64,000 nt of DNA from Balaenoptera acutorostrata (Eukaryota > Chordata > Mammalia > Artiodactyla > Balaenopteridae). This document shows, one piece after another, positions 49,125 through 60,509 of the stretch (the stretch's first letter is position 1; every line of letters starts with the position of its first letter). The notes under the pieces were generated by a model, which was not told the origin of the DNA, did no database searches, and was given only the letters and a program-made list of their open reading frames with translations. The position numbers were made by a program, and so were the translations under genes. The stretch covers positions 50,838,910 to 50,902,909 of the forward strand of contig NC_080067.1 in NCBI RefSeq assembly GCF_949987535.1, in the 5' to 3' direction.

Positions 49125-49440
49125 CATTCATCTTTTAAATAAATATTTACTGAATAACTATCATGTGTGGGACGCTGCTCAAGGAACTGTGACTACAGAA
49201 GTAAACATTGCAGGTAAGCTCCTTGTTCATATGTTATCATAAAAACAATTCCCCAGGATATGATAGAAAATGACTGACATCACAGATGGGGGAAATGGAG
49301 AGCATACTGTTTGCTGGAAATCATGGTACCCATTTTTGAAAAAGTGACATTTGAGCTAGGATCAGATTGACAAGAACCCCTATGAAAATATTGAAGAAGA
49401 ATATTCCAGGTAGAAGGAATGGTAAGTATCAAAGCCCTGA
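49125..49440 (+). repeat. Ancient interspersed repeat, family not assigned
   Basis: 'aaaaagtgacatttgagcta', 'gaatattccaggtagaagga' and 'atggtaagtatcaaagccct' are diagnostic phrases shared with 3851-4330 and 12010-12500. Confidence 0.55.
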
Positions 49441-49444
49441 GGTT

Positions 49445-52139
49445 TTGACTAAATCATCAGCCACAGAAACTCAAAACTCAAAGGGATTTTTAGGGCTGTG
49501 ATGAGTGTTGGGAAGAGATTTACCTCTCCTAGTAACTCTTCTCTATCTGCAATTGTTCCTAATTGGGAGAATCTTCTCTGGCACTTATGGGAGAGGAAAG
49601 TAAGTACTGTTAATTCAGATGTGGGAAAAAAAAAAAAAAAAGCAGTATATTTATTTGATCCAAAGGGTCCCACCTATGACACCAGGTTAGCAGCCCATTT
49701 CCTCTATAAATGTAAATACTGCCCAAACTCCATTGACTAAATCCAACACCTTTTCCTTCCACAGGGTCTGTGTAGGATAGTGGCTTGGACAGTTTTACCA
49801 ACAGAGCAGTAGTTTCAGTTTCCTCCTTGCCAGAGTTCTCGGACATTTTCAGATGGGTAAGTATGGCCTTCAGTTTCCCTTGGGGATGGAGAAATCTCTG
49901 CTCCACCTCCAATTTTCCTTCTCCTCAAAGTAACTGTGGTTGAGGGAGAGAGCTACAGGGATGGGGGCATGGGACATGGATGGAGAGAGTAACTCCATGC
50001 CATTAAGCAAGTCTTCACCTTTATTTTCTGCTGCAAGTGCCATGGCAATGTCATGTGACTCAACCAAATGAACTTCTAATATTTTCAGCCTACCCAATGT
50101 TCCATGTCTCTGATGCCATCTTTTATTTCACTCCCTTGACTCAACAGCCTTAGTTGCTTTGTTTTCCGGGTGGGACTGTAGGGTTTGAGCCTTCTGTCTG
50201 ACTCAGGCTTGGCTTGTACAACAGAAAAAATGCTTTGAACAATCCACTTCAATCAGGGGCATCTGCTGCTTTTTGGCCTGGTTTAATGTAAGCGCTAAGG
50301 GAATTTTCTAAGGGGGCAAGCCTGACTGAAAATATTTATGCAGATTTTTTTGAGTCAGTTTCTCCAATAGGTTACCTGCATCACAATTAAAAAACCAATC
50401 TAGGAAATAAGAGCTCAAATTCAAGTCAATGCTTTATGCTTGATTTACCACAGGAGTTTGTTTGTTTGTTTGTTTTTCCCATAGAGAGCCAAAACCCCTT
50501 ATAGTAGCCCAGGAATGGCTGCAAAAACCTAAAAAACAAGGAGACATTTTATTGTCATGTCCAGATGGATCTAATGTTGGCTTGATGGACTGCAGAAATG
50601 TCTGAGCTATAAGATTGTGCAGCTATTGACATTCTTCCTTAAGGAGCCTTGAGCATCTTGCCACCTCCTCTCTCAATTGTATCAGACATTTCCTAACGAT
50701 TTTCCTAGTTTCTGCCTATAGCAATTGTTAGCTGTTCTCCTTTTACATGCAGTGTAGATATACATCTCTGTTATCTGAGAAAGGTTAGAACCCTCTGTCA
50801 ACTGAGGACAAATCTCAGTACTAGTTACTACAATGGAGCAAACCAAGGTTGACTGCCAGCTTGATGAGGAAGTCCCCCTGCCCAGAAGAGAGTGAGAAAC
50901 AACCAGGGAAGCTATTTTTGAACCTATCCTAGGACTTAGCCTATAAGCACCTACTCCTTATAAAGTAAAGAAAATGCGTTGCTTAGAAAACCATAAAGTT
51001 TGGTCATCATTTTCATTGCTAGTTAGATTGACTCCTCTCAAGTAATTCAAATTGGCTTATGAGGCCTTCATTTTTCTCTTCTAGAAAATCATGTATGTCA
51101 CATCCCATCTTCATTACTAAAACTATCAAGAAATGTTCAGGATCTGAGATTTTAGCCCACTTGCAAGCTAAATTAGCATGTCACAATTATATGTATATGT
51201 ACATATATACATACATATACATATTAGGATCATAAAAATGTGCAAGCTGAAACTGCACTAAACATACTTAATAGTCAATGGGTAAAATTGCATTGTTCCT
51301 TGACCTTTAAAATTTTTTGTCAAAATACTAAAAACTCTCTTATTGTTGGTTATAAATATACAGAGAAGGGAAAAAATAAAATCATTACTTTTTAGAAACA
51401 TAGAGAATTAGTGTTTTATTTCTTTGTAAAAACTTATCAAATATTTGAAAACTGCTTGCCTTCCTCTGGTCTTACAATATTATAATATGTTATTGTAATA
51501 TGCAGTAAAATACAGAATGAGCACTTTTATTATATTGAGAAATTTCATACTCCTTTCTAAATGTGGATCAGCTTCCAACATTTGTTCTTTGCATTTTCAA
51601 CGTTGTGAAATATTTCCAGGAGTTACTCTAATGTGAAATTACTTGGTATTGTCACTTTCTCTAAGATATCTATATCCTTTTAAACACAATCACTTTCTTT
51701 TTTTATGGTGATAGGTTTGTCTTCACTAAATTCCTCTGGCTGCATATTGAGTCTCTCAAACAGTAGCCTTGTCAACATTCCTACAGGCATTTATCTTCTA
51801 ACCATATCCAATTTCATATTCAACCCCTTCACTGTTATTTCTTTGTTGGACTTTCATCTTTGTTGGCTAACTAGCTCTTTTGATTATCCATTTTTGAAAA
51901 TGTGAAGTTGGCTTATTACTGGTAAGCCAGGAAGCAACATAATTGCACACTTTGCTGTCTATGCATGAACTATATATAAAAGATGTACAGTAACCAATCA
52001 CCAGCAGACTTTGAGAGAAGTGACCTGATTGGTCATTGATTATGATACACATCTGTTATTTACATAGTGATTATAGAATGAAGGCCTAGTAGTAAAATTT
52101 GTGTTTTATATATATAATAATATTTAATATTCCATCGTA
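49445..52139. other. Unassigned sequence
   Basis: About 2.7 kb with no gene I can support and no named repeat. A (GTTT)n run lies at 50457-50477. Alternating TATA/CATA palindromic sequence lies at 51187-51225. Confidence 0.45.
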
Positions 52140-52415
52140 ATCTGAATCCAGCTGAGATAGTGATTTCATTTTCTTTGGATATGTAACCAGAAGTGGAATT
52201 GCTGCACCATATGGTAGTTCTATTTTTAGATGTTCCATTTTTTTTTTTCTTTTTGCCCCACCTCGCGGCATGTGGAACGTCCCCAACCATGGATGGAGCC
52301 CGCGCTCCCTGCAATGGAAGCACAGAGTCTTAACCACTGGACAACCAGGGAAGCCCATGGTAGTTCTATTTTTAACTTTATGAGGAACCTCCATACTGTT
52401 CCTAGTGGTTTTCTA
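52140..52415 (-). mobile_element. L1 ORF2-end fragment, interrupted by a SINE
   Basis: 'tttctttggatatgtaacca', 'gaagtggaattgctgcacca' and 'atgaggaacctccatactgt' are antisense L1 ORF2 end. A SINE lies between them. Confidence 0.8.
52229..52356 (-). mobile_element. Short tRNA-derived SINE inserted in L1
   Basis: About 120 bp on the minus strand: head complement of 'accagggaagccc' (52344-52356), then a body with 'gcaatggaagcacagagtct', and an A-rich tail (T run at 52238-52249). The direct repeat 'atggtagttctattttta' occurs at 52211-52228 and 52357-52374, perfect over 18 bp. It belongs with the short CHR-like SINE group of cetartiodactyls; the exact name is uncertain. Confidence 0.8.
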
Positions 52416-55400
52416 TTATAGACTCTTGTAGGAAGAGCTATCTCACTTCTGATTTTGTGTGCTCTGTCTTGACTATTGTTGATGAACTTCAAAATTTCTG
52501 GGGAAGCTAGAAGTTACTTTAAGTCTACTAACCTTCCCTTTCTCCTTAAAATGGGGTGAAGTTTACTACCATTGCACTGGATCATTCTTCATACCTGCTG
52601 AGAGAGCTGTGAGATTCTTGAGTATGTGTTCTCCACCTTGATCCCATTTGATAGACTTGAGAATGTCTGTCAAATAATTTAATTCTCTGGAGAAATTCAG
52701 AAATAATTTCTGATATAAAAAATTTGCAAAATAAAATCAATACAGAATGACATTTATTTTGGGATAATTTCTCCTTTAAATAAAACCGGGTGATATACAA
52801 TAAAAAGTCTCCAAATACTCTTTACATATTCATTGGTAAATTTACAAAAACTTTTTTATTTTCTAATTAGAAACAAGTGTATAGAATATTAATGTGTCTC
52901 TTATGAAACCATTTGGATAATGACATTTTAATAATTTTAAAACAATTGCTAAAATTTATAAGATTGTTGTTATAGTTTTACTTTTCTGTGCCATTTCCAC
53001 TAATTATAACTCTTGTAACTTGGGTCAATTACAAAAAATATGTTTAACTGTAATACATTTTACTGTAATTATTAACATTTAGAATAGGAAAATTATTGCA
53101 TACTAGGCAAAAATATCCATAATTAATGTTTGATTTTTGGTATTCTAACAACTGTGTAGTTTGAATGTTGGAAAATGTAATAATGATTTTATTCCTGTAC
53201 ATTTCCTTACTTAACACAGATTTATTCTATATAATTGGTCATGATCTGATAGGGTCAAAAAGTAGAAAATTATTTAAAAAAATACCAAGTGTATTGTCAT
53301 GGCATGTCCACTGGCAGAAAAGTTTTGAAATAAAATTATTTTCAAATATTTTCTGCAATTAAACAAGTAAAAGAACTTTCTGATATTTTGTTTTATGAAG
53401 GATGATTTTGTTCATAACTGATCATTTTGAAAAAAAATCTGTTATCCCAACTTTGAAATATTTTTTCAAAATAAATTATTTTCAAATATATGAAAGACTT
53501 TAAAGAGGTCTCTGAATAATGATGGTAACAGTAGAAATTAAATAAACTTGATAGCTTATATTTGTTTTATTGCTAACATATTTTATGACTCAACAGCATT
53601 TCAGTGTTTTCCTAATTTTTGCTACAAAAGGGAAGTAAAACAACAGTTTATTGTGGCAATACTTCATACTGACCTACTTTGTAAATTGTCTTTAATCTCT
53701 AGGGTACAGAGAAGAACATTCATGTTTTTAAATTGGATACAAAAGCAGTTTCTATCCCGTAGCTGTTGTAGCATAAATTTTCAGATAGAGACTATTAGAC
53801 ATGTCTAAATGTACTGCTGCTCAGCAATTTCTAAACATTTTCTTTGGTGTGCTTTACCTGGGTGAGCTTATTTAGAATTTTATTGAATATTTTAAAGATA
53901 CAATATAAGTTATTAAACATTTTCAGTTTCCAATAACATTGTTCTTATGGTATGTGATGCAAGCTCAATGCTGTTTCTTCAACATATTAAGTCTTTTTAG
54001 AATGGAATATAGTCATTCAGTGTTTCTGGGAGAGAAAGAAAGAGAAAGAAAAAAGGAAGGAAGAAAGAAATGGGGGTGGGAAGAAGGAAGGGAGAAAGAA
54101 AACTGAAATAAGGAAGAAATAGGAAATAAAAATTAAGCAGTAGTGAACAGTTATATTCAGGATAAGCGGGAATATAGGCAGACACTTCAAACATTAAAAT
54201 AATACCACTAACCTTGGTAATTAAATACCTTAAAGATTTGTTACATGGTATGTATGAAGGTGGCCGAAAGGTTATCTTTGACACATGCTCTTTCCCCACT
54301 TTCCAAATTACATACGGAAATTCCTATTGCCTTACTTATAATCTAGTTTTTGGATGAATATTTAGTGAAATGGGACAAACACCTATACGGTCCCTCTCTG
54401 TATTTAGAAGGTATTAAATAAAGATTTGTTTATTTATATTTTATATTTAAGAAACAAGATTTTTGTTTTCATTTTGTACATACTTATTTTAGCATTCACA
54501 ATTTGGGAGCTAAGGGGAGGAGAAGTGTGTATGTGTGTGCGCATGTGTGTGTGTTTAACACTTGTCTCTGTATCTTCATTTTTATACTGAAATAACAATA
54601 AGTAAAAATACTGGTCTTCTTATTAGATTGGTCAGTTCAGATTTTCTTTAAAAAAAGAAGAATCCAGGTATTCTTAACATTATTTTGAGTATAATGATTA
54701 GCATTACACTTTCCTACCCAGGTTCAGAAGTGCATTTCTGTGTAGTTATACTCACACAAATCCACTTACATTCCATTCTATGTGAATTAATTTCTTAACC
54801 TCCAATTGTAATTATAGAGTTAGCTATACTAATTTTAACATTGTATATATTGCTTTACTTAGTCCAAATTTTCAATACCACTTCTCATTTTAATTTTTCT
54901 CTAAGATGTGATCCATCTCATGGTTGGCAGATATAATGAGAATACCACTGGTTGCATCATCTAATTTAGGACAACTAACATTTCAACTCTGAGAAGAATG
55001 TTTACTCTTCCAGTAATCAGTATATGTCTGAGGAAAGACTTTCTCATGTTGGCTTTTGTCCTGAATTACACCCTCACCTGCCATATTTCCCTTATATTTT
55101 TTTCCTCTCCTGGAATTTGAGACATGCAGCTCTTGAGAGTCAATGAGGACATGCTCTTTCACAGGAGACCAGGATACAAGTATTAGCACACATATTTCCA
55201 CATTTATCTTGGCTACCTTCACATTCCAATGTAGACTTTTTTGTTCTGATGATAGTTCACCATGAAGGATGAATGAAAAGAGCGTACAACTCTCTTCATC
55301 ATGGAATACTTATAATTGAGTTTTTAAATATAATTCCTTAAATGCATACTGACATTTTCTAGAGGAAATCTCAAGCACTACACAACACATCCACTCATCT

Positions 55401-55745
55401 CTCATCGATAAAAGTCCTACCAAATAAAGAGAAGCAGGTCTGTTTGCAGTGATAGAGGCCTAGGTCTTGAAAAAGTGCAGCCTGTCAAGTTCAAGTAAAA
55501 CTCAAAAAAAAAAAAAAAAGGCACTTAAAAGTTCTAACACCTAGATATTTCTTTTAATCATACTGCACAGAGCCTGTGGTTTTGATGGTTATAGACTGCC
55601 TCTACTAAAGGATGTACATGTTAGTGATCTAAGTTTTATTCTTGGTGATTGCAACCCAAAGGAGTTCAAAAAAGGAATTTTTTAAGGCTTATGCATCTCT
55701 GTAAAATATATCTTTTTAATTCAACATTTTATTTTATTTTTTACG
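52416..55745. other. Unassigned A+T-rich sequence
   Basis: About 3.3 kb without a supported gene or named repeat, apart from a purine tract (54028-54131), a (GT)n run (54525-54556) and a poly(A) of 17 (55503-55519). Confidence 0.45.
54028..54131 (+). repeat. GA-rich purine tract
   Basis: About 100 bp of GAAA/GGAA repeats with few pyrimidines. Confidence 0.9.
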
Positions 55746-55775
55746 TTAAAATTTCTAATGGGGGTGCTTCCCCAG

Positions 55776-55786
55776 TGGCGCAGTGG
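55776..55786 (+). promoter_or_regulatory. Pol III A box of the SINE
   Basis: 'tggcgcagtgg', identical to the copy at 8591. Confidence 0.75.
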
Positions 55787-55818
55787 TTGAGAATCTGCCT
55801 GCCAATGCAGGGGACACG

Positions 55819-55829
55819 GGTTCGAGCCC
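55819..55829 (+). promoter_or_regulatory. Pol III B box of the SINE
   Basis: 'ggttcgagccc', identical to the copy at 8634, same spacing. Confidence 0.8.
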
Positions 55830-56159
55830 TGGTCTGGGAGGATCCCACATGCCGCGGAGCAGCTGGGCCCATGAGCCACAACTACTGGGCCTGCGCGTCT
55901 GGAGCCTGTGCTCCGCAACACGAGAGGCCGCGATAGTGAGAGGCCCGCGCACCGCGATGAAGAGTGGCCCCCGCTGGCCGCAACTAGAGGAAGCCCTTGC
56001 ACAGAAACGAAGACCCAACACAGCCATAAATAAATTAAGAAAAAAAAAATGTCTAATGGGTAAAAATGATTTCCTATTTTTCTTAGATAAGGTTCATGCC
56101 TTATGGATGACTATGAATCATCATTTCTCTAGCTCACACTTTGACAGAGTTTCCTGAAG

Positions 56160-56305
56160 ACCTACTGTTTTCATAAGCCCCACCCTTATGACCTCATTAA
56201 ACCTTAATTATTTTCTTACAAATTCTATATCTAAATATAGGTGCACTGAGTGTTAGGGCTTCATATATGGATTTTGAAGAGACATGATTCAGTTCATAAG
56301 AGCCA
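56160..56305 (-). mobile_element. MLT1-type MaLR LTR fragment
   Basis: 'ccccacccttatgacctcat', 'taaaccttaattattttctt' and 'gagtgttagggcttcatata' keep the antisense MLT1 order. Only the central ~140 bp remains. Confidence 0.65.
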
Positions 56306-56889
56306 TCAATTTGCCAGTCTTGAATAACTAAATATGTCATCAAAAATCTAGTTAAAGTTGTACTGCTAAACAAAATCTAAATAAAAAAAGTTCTGATGTA
56401 TCATATGTGGGTGTCTCCTTAAGTCAGATAACCCAGTAGAGTCAACAGTAGTCCCTGTTATTTTTTATATAATTACATTAAGAAAATGAGAATCCAGTTT
56501 GCTCTTATGACAACAATCAATTGAGGGGAGCCCTGTAATCAATCTGATGCCTTGTCTCAGGTTGGCTTTGCAACATTACATCCATCTTGTTATGCGGACA
56601 TCCGTAGAACCATCCCTGGTCCTCTGACTTTCAGCAGCATGTTAGTATGAGGACCTAGGGAGCCAAGCAAAAGGCTCTAGATATTACATTTGAAATAAGA
56701 CACACACACTTCCTGTGCATAAAGGGGTTGGGATAGAATGAAAAAAAAGCTCTTTTTTTTTTCCTTGTCCCTAGTACTAACAAGTCACCCTTTTTCCCTC
56801 TTTTAACCTTGGTGTTAAGGAGGGCTTAATTTGATCTAACAATATGAGCGTGTTTGGAAGAATAGAAATAAGACTCTAAGTCACTTTAA
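56306..56889. other. Unassigned sequence
   Basis: No gene or repeat recognised. Confidence 0.4.
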
Positions 56890-56939
56890 GGTAGCCCAGC
56901 ATATCATTTGCTACCATGAACCAGGGATGTGGACAGAGA

Positions 56940-57125
56940 TAATAGAAATGGATCATGGAGATAAGACTCTGAGTCTTGGCTCTAGTGCTCATTAGTTTTG
57001 GTATCTCAGTTTAACACCTTCAAAGGAGAATATCATGTATCAATTTCATGAAATTGTCTTGAGGATTAGATATAATTTCCATAATATAGTAGCTTGCACA
57101 TGATCAAGACTATAATAAAGACAAT
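56940..57125 (-). mobile_element. MIR SINE
   Basis: 'gactctgagtcttggctcta', 'tttggtatctcagtttaaca' and 'attgtcttgaggattagata' are in antisense MIR order. Confidence 0.7.
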
Positions 57126-58119
57126 ATTCTGTATCAGAGTATCATTCTAGGATTGTGCTCTAGAATAGAAGTTTCTCCAGGGGTATGGTTTAAATATTTT
57201 TCATTATACTTTAGTCTTGTTATAATTTTAATACTTTAAATATAATCATCATGCAAAAGCAAATAAACAAACACATACTTTATTGATTGTATTTTAGACA
57301 AAACTACTGCTCATATTTTTTATATGTGATTTCAGACCTCATAAAAGGAGCTGAACCCAGATAGTAGTGTTCTGAGAAAGTGATTATAAGACAGCCTTAT
57401 TGCAAAATTTAATTTAAAAGGAATTCAAAAGTAATTGCATGACATAAAATAAAATGAGTCACTGCTAACTCTGAAAACACATTTCAGGATCTGGTGTCAG
57501 TTACCAACTTTGTCATTGGGGTTGGTGTGGCAAGTGGGTGAGAACCAGGTCTAAAAATGCTTATATGATAATTTACTCTGGAGCTAATACTGAAGAATGT
57601 ATACCCTAATCTATGAATTAATCCTTCTTTAGTGTTTATGGAGTCTTTGATTCTTTTCCCCTAAATCCTTGTCTATCATTGACATAACATGAAGAAATAG
57701 CAGTAATTGGCTGATGGGTTTAAGAGGTACATTACTAGTGAAAAGTTTGGGCTTCATTAAGGGCTTTTCCTGCACAGATTATAACACACTCATAGTCATT
57801 TTCAGGTTGGTTGGCAATTTGAAGTGCTTTGCTGAATCTGAAAATTGTTATATAATCAGTTACATGCCTTTGTGTATTTTTTGTTCCACTTCAGTAAGCC
57901 TAAAGCAATTGCTAGAAGCAGGCAACCCTGACAGAAATGTAAAAATGAGTTGAGTTTTCTTGGTTACTTACCAAGAATCACTTTCTTTTCTCTCTACCTA
58001 GTTATTCCACTCCCCAGTTGCCCAATATTTCATCTCCTGAAGCTTCAATCCTGAAGTCAATGTTTTGGAGGCTGACCAGGTCCTAATCTTCATCATTCGC
58101 TTCTCTGTATGTTAACATA
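57126..58119. other. Unassigned sequence
   Basis: About 1 kb with no supported feature. Confidence 0.4.
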
Positions 58120-58295
58120 CTGTTTTAGAGCCTGAGCTTTGGACTGAGACAAAACTGGATTTAAATTCTGACACTAATGCTTGCTAGTTGTGTGTCCTTG
58201 GGCAAGTCTCAGAGGCATAACCGGTGAACGTGATAAAATAATTTAAAGTCTCTGGAAATTGTCCTGAGGGTATAAAGAAAACAGGGAAATATTTA
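58120..58295 (-). mobile_element. MIR SINE
   Basis: 'gctagttgtgtgtccttggg' then 'caagtctcagaggcataacc' is the antisense MIR body; the head is weaker. Confidence 0.7.
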
Positions 58296-58322
58296 TTCTA
58301 GAAAATGTAATAAATCATCGTA

Positions 58323-58765
58323 AGAACAGGAAGAGTTTGTGGCAACTTCCCTCCTCTTACCCACTGAGCTTGGTGTGACAGGAGCTCTACCAGAGGCAGG
58401 TAGAGAAAAATACAGGCCTGCTCTTCGCTCAGCCTTAGTTGAGGGCTACGGCATCTCCCCTGGTTCCATGTTGCAGAAATTTTATTCTAGGAAAGAAAGG
58501 CTGAGAGACCTGGGGCTCTCTTCATCCACTCAGCCTCCACTCTTAGGGAAGAAATTCTATTCAGGTGAGGCAGGCCAAGGATGTGAGGACCCTCAATCAC
58601 TCTCACCACAGCTCACTCAGAGGGCAGAGATTTTCAAGTCAAGAGAGGCAAGCTGAGAAGACCAGAGGCTACTGCTCTCACTCAGAGCCCTGTTTATAAA
58701 GCAGGTATCACACTGAGGGAGGCAAGCCACTGTCCACATCTACCACTACAAAGTAGTGGTTCAGA
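58323..58765 (+). repeat. Diverged ~76-bp tandem repeat, about six units
   Basis: Unit anchors ('gcag' followed by an A-rich or T-rich word) fall at about 58323, 58396, 58473, 58548, 58624 and 58701, i.e. spacings of 73, 77, 75, 76 and 77. Each unit carries a 'gaggcaagc/gaggcaggcc'-like middle and a 'cactcag' end. The 105-codon ORF at 58339-58656 runs along it, but 76 is not a multiple of 3, so the repeat is not a protein repeat. No name is assigned. Confidence 0.65.
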
Positions 58766-59262
58766 GAGTCTACCCAGAATCATGAAAACATATGTGCACA
58801 TGAAAATTTGTACATAAATGTTCACAGCATCATTAATCATAATGGTCCAAAAGTATAAATAATCCAAATGTGCATCAACTGATGAATGAACAACAAAACA
58901 AAATGTGGTGTATCCATGCAATAGAATGTTATTCAGGCATAAAAATGAATGAGGTACTGAAACATGCTACAACATAGATGAACATTGAAAATGTTATGCT
59001 AATTATAAGAAGGCAGTCACAAAAAACACATATGGTAGCATTCCACTTATATGAAATGTCTAGATAAGCATAGAGACAGAAAGTAGATAAGTGGTTTCCA
59101 AGGACTGGTAGAGGGGAAATTTTCCTTTCAGGAGTGATGAAAATGTTCTAAACTTAGGTTGTAGTGATGAGTGCACATCATTGTGAATATATTACAAAAA
59201 ACATGGAAGGGACGAATTTTATGGAATGTGAATTATATCTCAATAAAAGTCCTAAGAAATGG
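58766..59262 (+). mobile_element. L1M-type 3' end
   Basis: 'gtctacccagaatcatgaaa', 'aaatgttcacagcatcatta', 'gcatcaactgatgaatgaac', 'ggaatgtgaattatatctca' and AATAAA at 59242 follow L1M 3' order; 5'-truncated. Confidence 0.88.
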
Positions 59263-59799
59263 TCACCCTCTCCCCCAATAATAAACTTGATTTTGATTTA
59301 CTCTTTCAAAGCCTTTGATAAACCTTTGTCAATAAATCAGGTCAATCAAGTCAGTATAGTTAAGTAACATTCCTGGTCACCACCAGAGATATAAAAAGTG
59401 CAGGAGATAACATCATTTTACTCAATATACTCCCAATGAAAACAGGGGGAAAAAATCTCTATAAGTAAGAAGAAAAACATGCATCGAAGAAAGTGCATAA
59501 CAATTTTGCTCCCAACTGATATTTACTGATGTGTTAAAAAATTCAACACCAAAGTTTATGTAAAAATGGATAGGATAATCTATAGACCTAAATATACAGA
59601 GGCATAGGAAAAAATTGAAGAAGATATATCAAGATATTAACTATTTTCATCTTTAATTGGTGGAATTACATGCAAGTATTTTATTTTTATTATTTTCTGT
59701 ATTCATAATTCTATAATTACATATTTTTATAATCAGAGCAATATTACCCCTTTAAAAAGAGTCAAAGGAAAGATGTAAGTTTCCAAAGAGTAACAAATA
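59263..59799. other. Unassigned sequence
   Basis: Nothing recognised. Confidence 0.4.
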
Positions 59800-60100
59800 A
59801 TTATTAAAAGTTTCCATAACTTATCCATATGCAAGAAATAATGCTAAGTGATATAAAGAATTTAAAGATACATAAAACTCAGGCTGGCCTTTCAGGAGCT
59901 TAACACTTAGTAAAGGAGATGAATTCTGTATATAAATCTAACACAAACTTTAAACCTACTTTGTGATTGATTTTATATGTGTATTAGAAACCTTAAGTGC
60001 TGGGGGAAATTGTGGGGGAAGATCTTATCTGATAAGAAGGTTTTATGGAAAAGATGCTTTGCCTTGGGTATGCTACTGATAAATTGTGTTATGACAAAAG
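59800..60100 (+). repeat. Ancient interspersed repeat, family not assigned
   Basis: 'aaataatgctaagtgatata', 'ggcctttcaggagcttaaca' and 'cttatctgataagaaggttt' match the group seen at 9690 and 3851. The 3' half fades before the L1. Confidence 0.45.
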
Positions 60101-60130
60101 TCATTCTTAGTTAAGGGAATAATCAAATCA

Positions 60131-60450
60131 CACATATTAATCAAACTATCAAAAATTAAATACAAAGAAAATATATTAAAAGCAGCAAGGGAAAAGCAAA
60201 AAATAATATACAAGGGAGTCCCCATAAGGTTAACAGCTGATTTTTCAGCAGAAGCTCTGTAAGCGAGAAGGGAGTGGCGGGACATATTTACAGTGATGAA
60301 AGGGAAAAACCTACAACCAAGATTACTCTAGCCAGCAAGGATCTCATTCAGATTCAACAGAGAAATTAAAAACTTTACAGACAGGCAAAAGTTAAGAGAT
60401 TTAAGCACCACCAAACCAGCTTTACAACAAACGCTAAAGGGACATCTCTA
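60131..60450 (+). pseudogene. L1 ORF1 C-terminal remnant
   Basis: The last third of the RNA-binding protein, ending KGHL and TAG (60448-60450). In-frame stops, e.g. after the aligned EAL near 60259, break it. It aligns with 39503-39720 of the minus-strand copy. Confidence 0.8.
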
Positions 60451-60509
60451 GGCAAGAAACACAAGAGAAGGAAACGACCTACAAAAACAAACCCAAAACA
60501 ATTAAGAAA

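Larger units (their letters stand above)
55763..56045 (+). mobile_element. CHR-type SINE
   Basis: Starts near 'ggtgcttccccagtggcgca' and ends 'cagccataaataaattaag' plus A10. The duplication is 'aaaatttctaatggg' (55748-55762) against 'aaaatgtctaatggg' (56046-56060), one mismatch. The target reads GTT|AAAA, the L1 endonuclease consensus. ORFs on both strands are SINE artefacts. Confidence 0.92.

Noticed and set aside
58339..58656. 105-codon ORF as a possible repeat protein
   Set aside because: The underlying tandem unit is about 76 bp, not a multiple of 3, so repeats do not encode repeated peptides.
58323..58765. CRISPR-like array
   Set aside because: Units are contiguous and diverged with no repeat/spacer alternation, and the DNA is mammalian.
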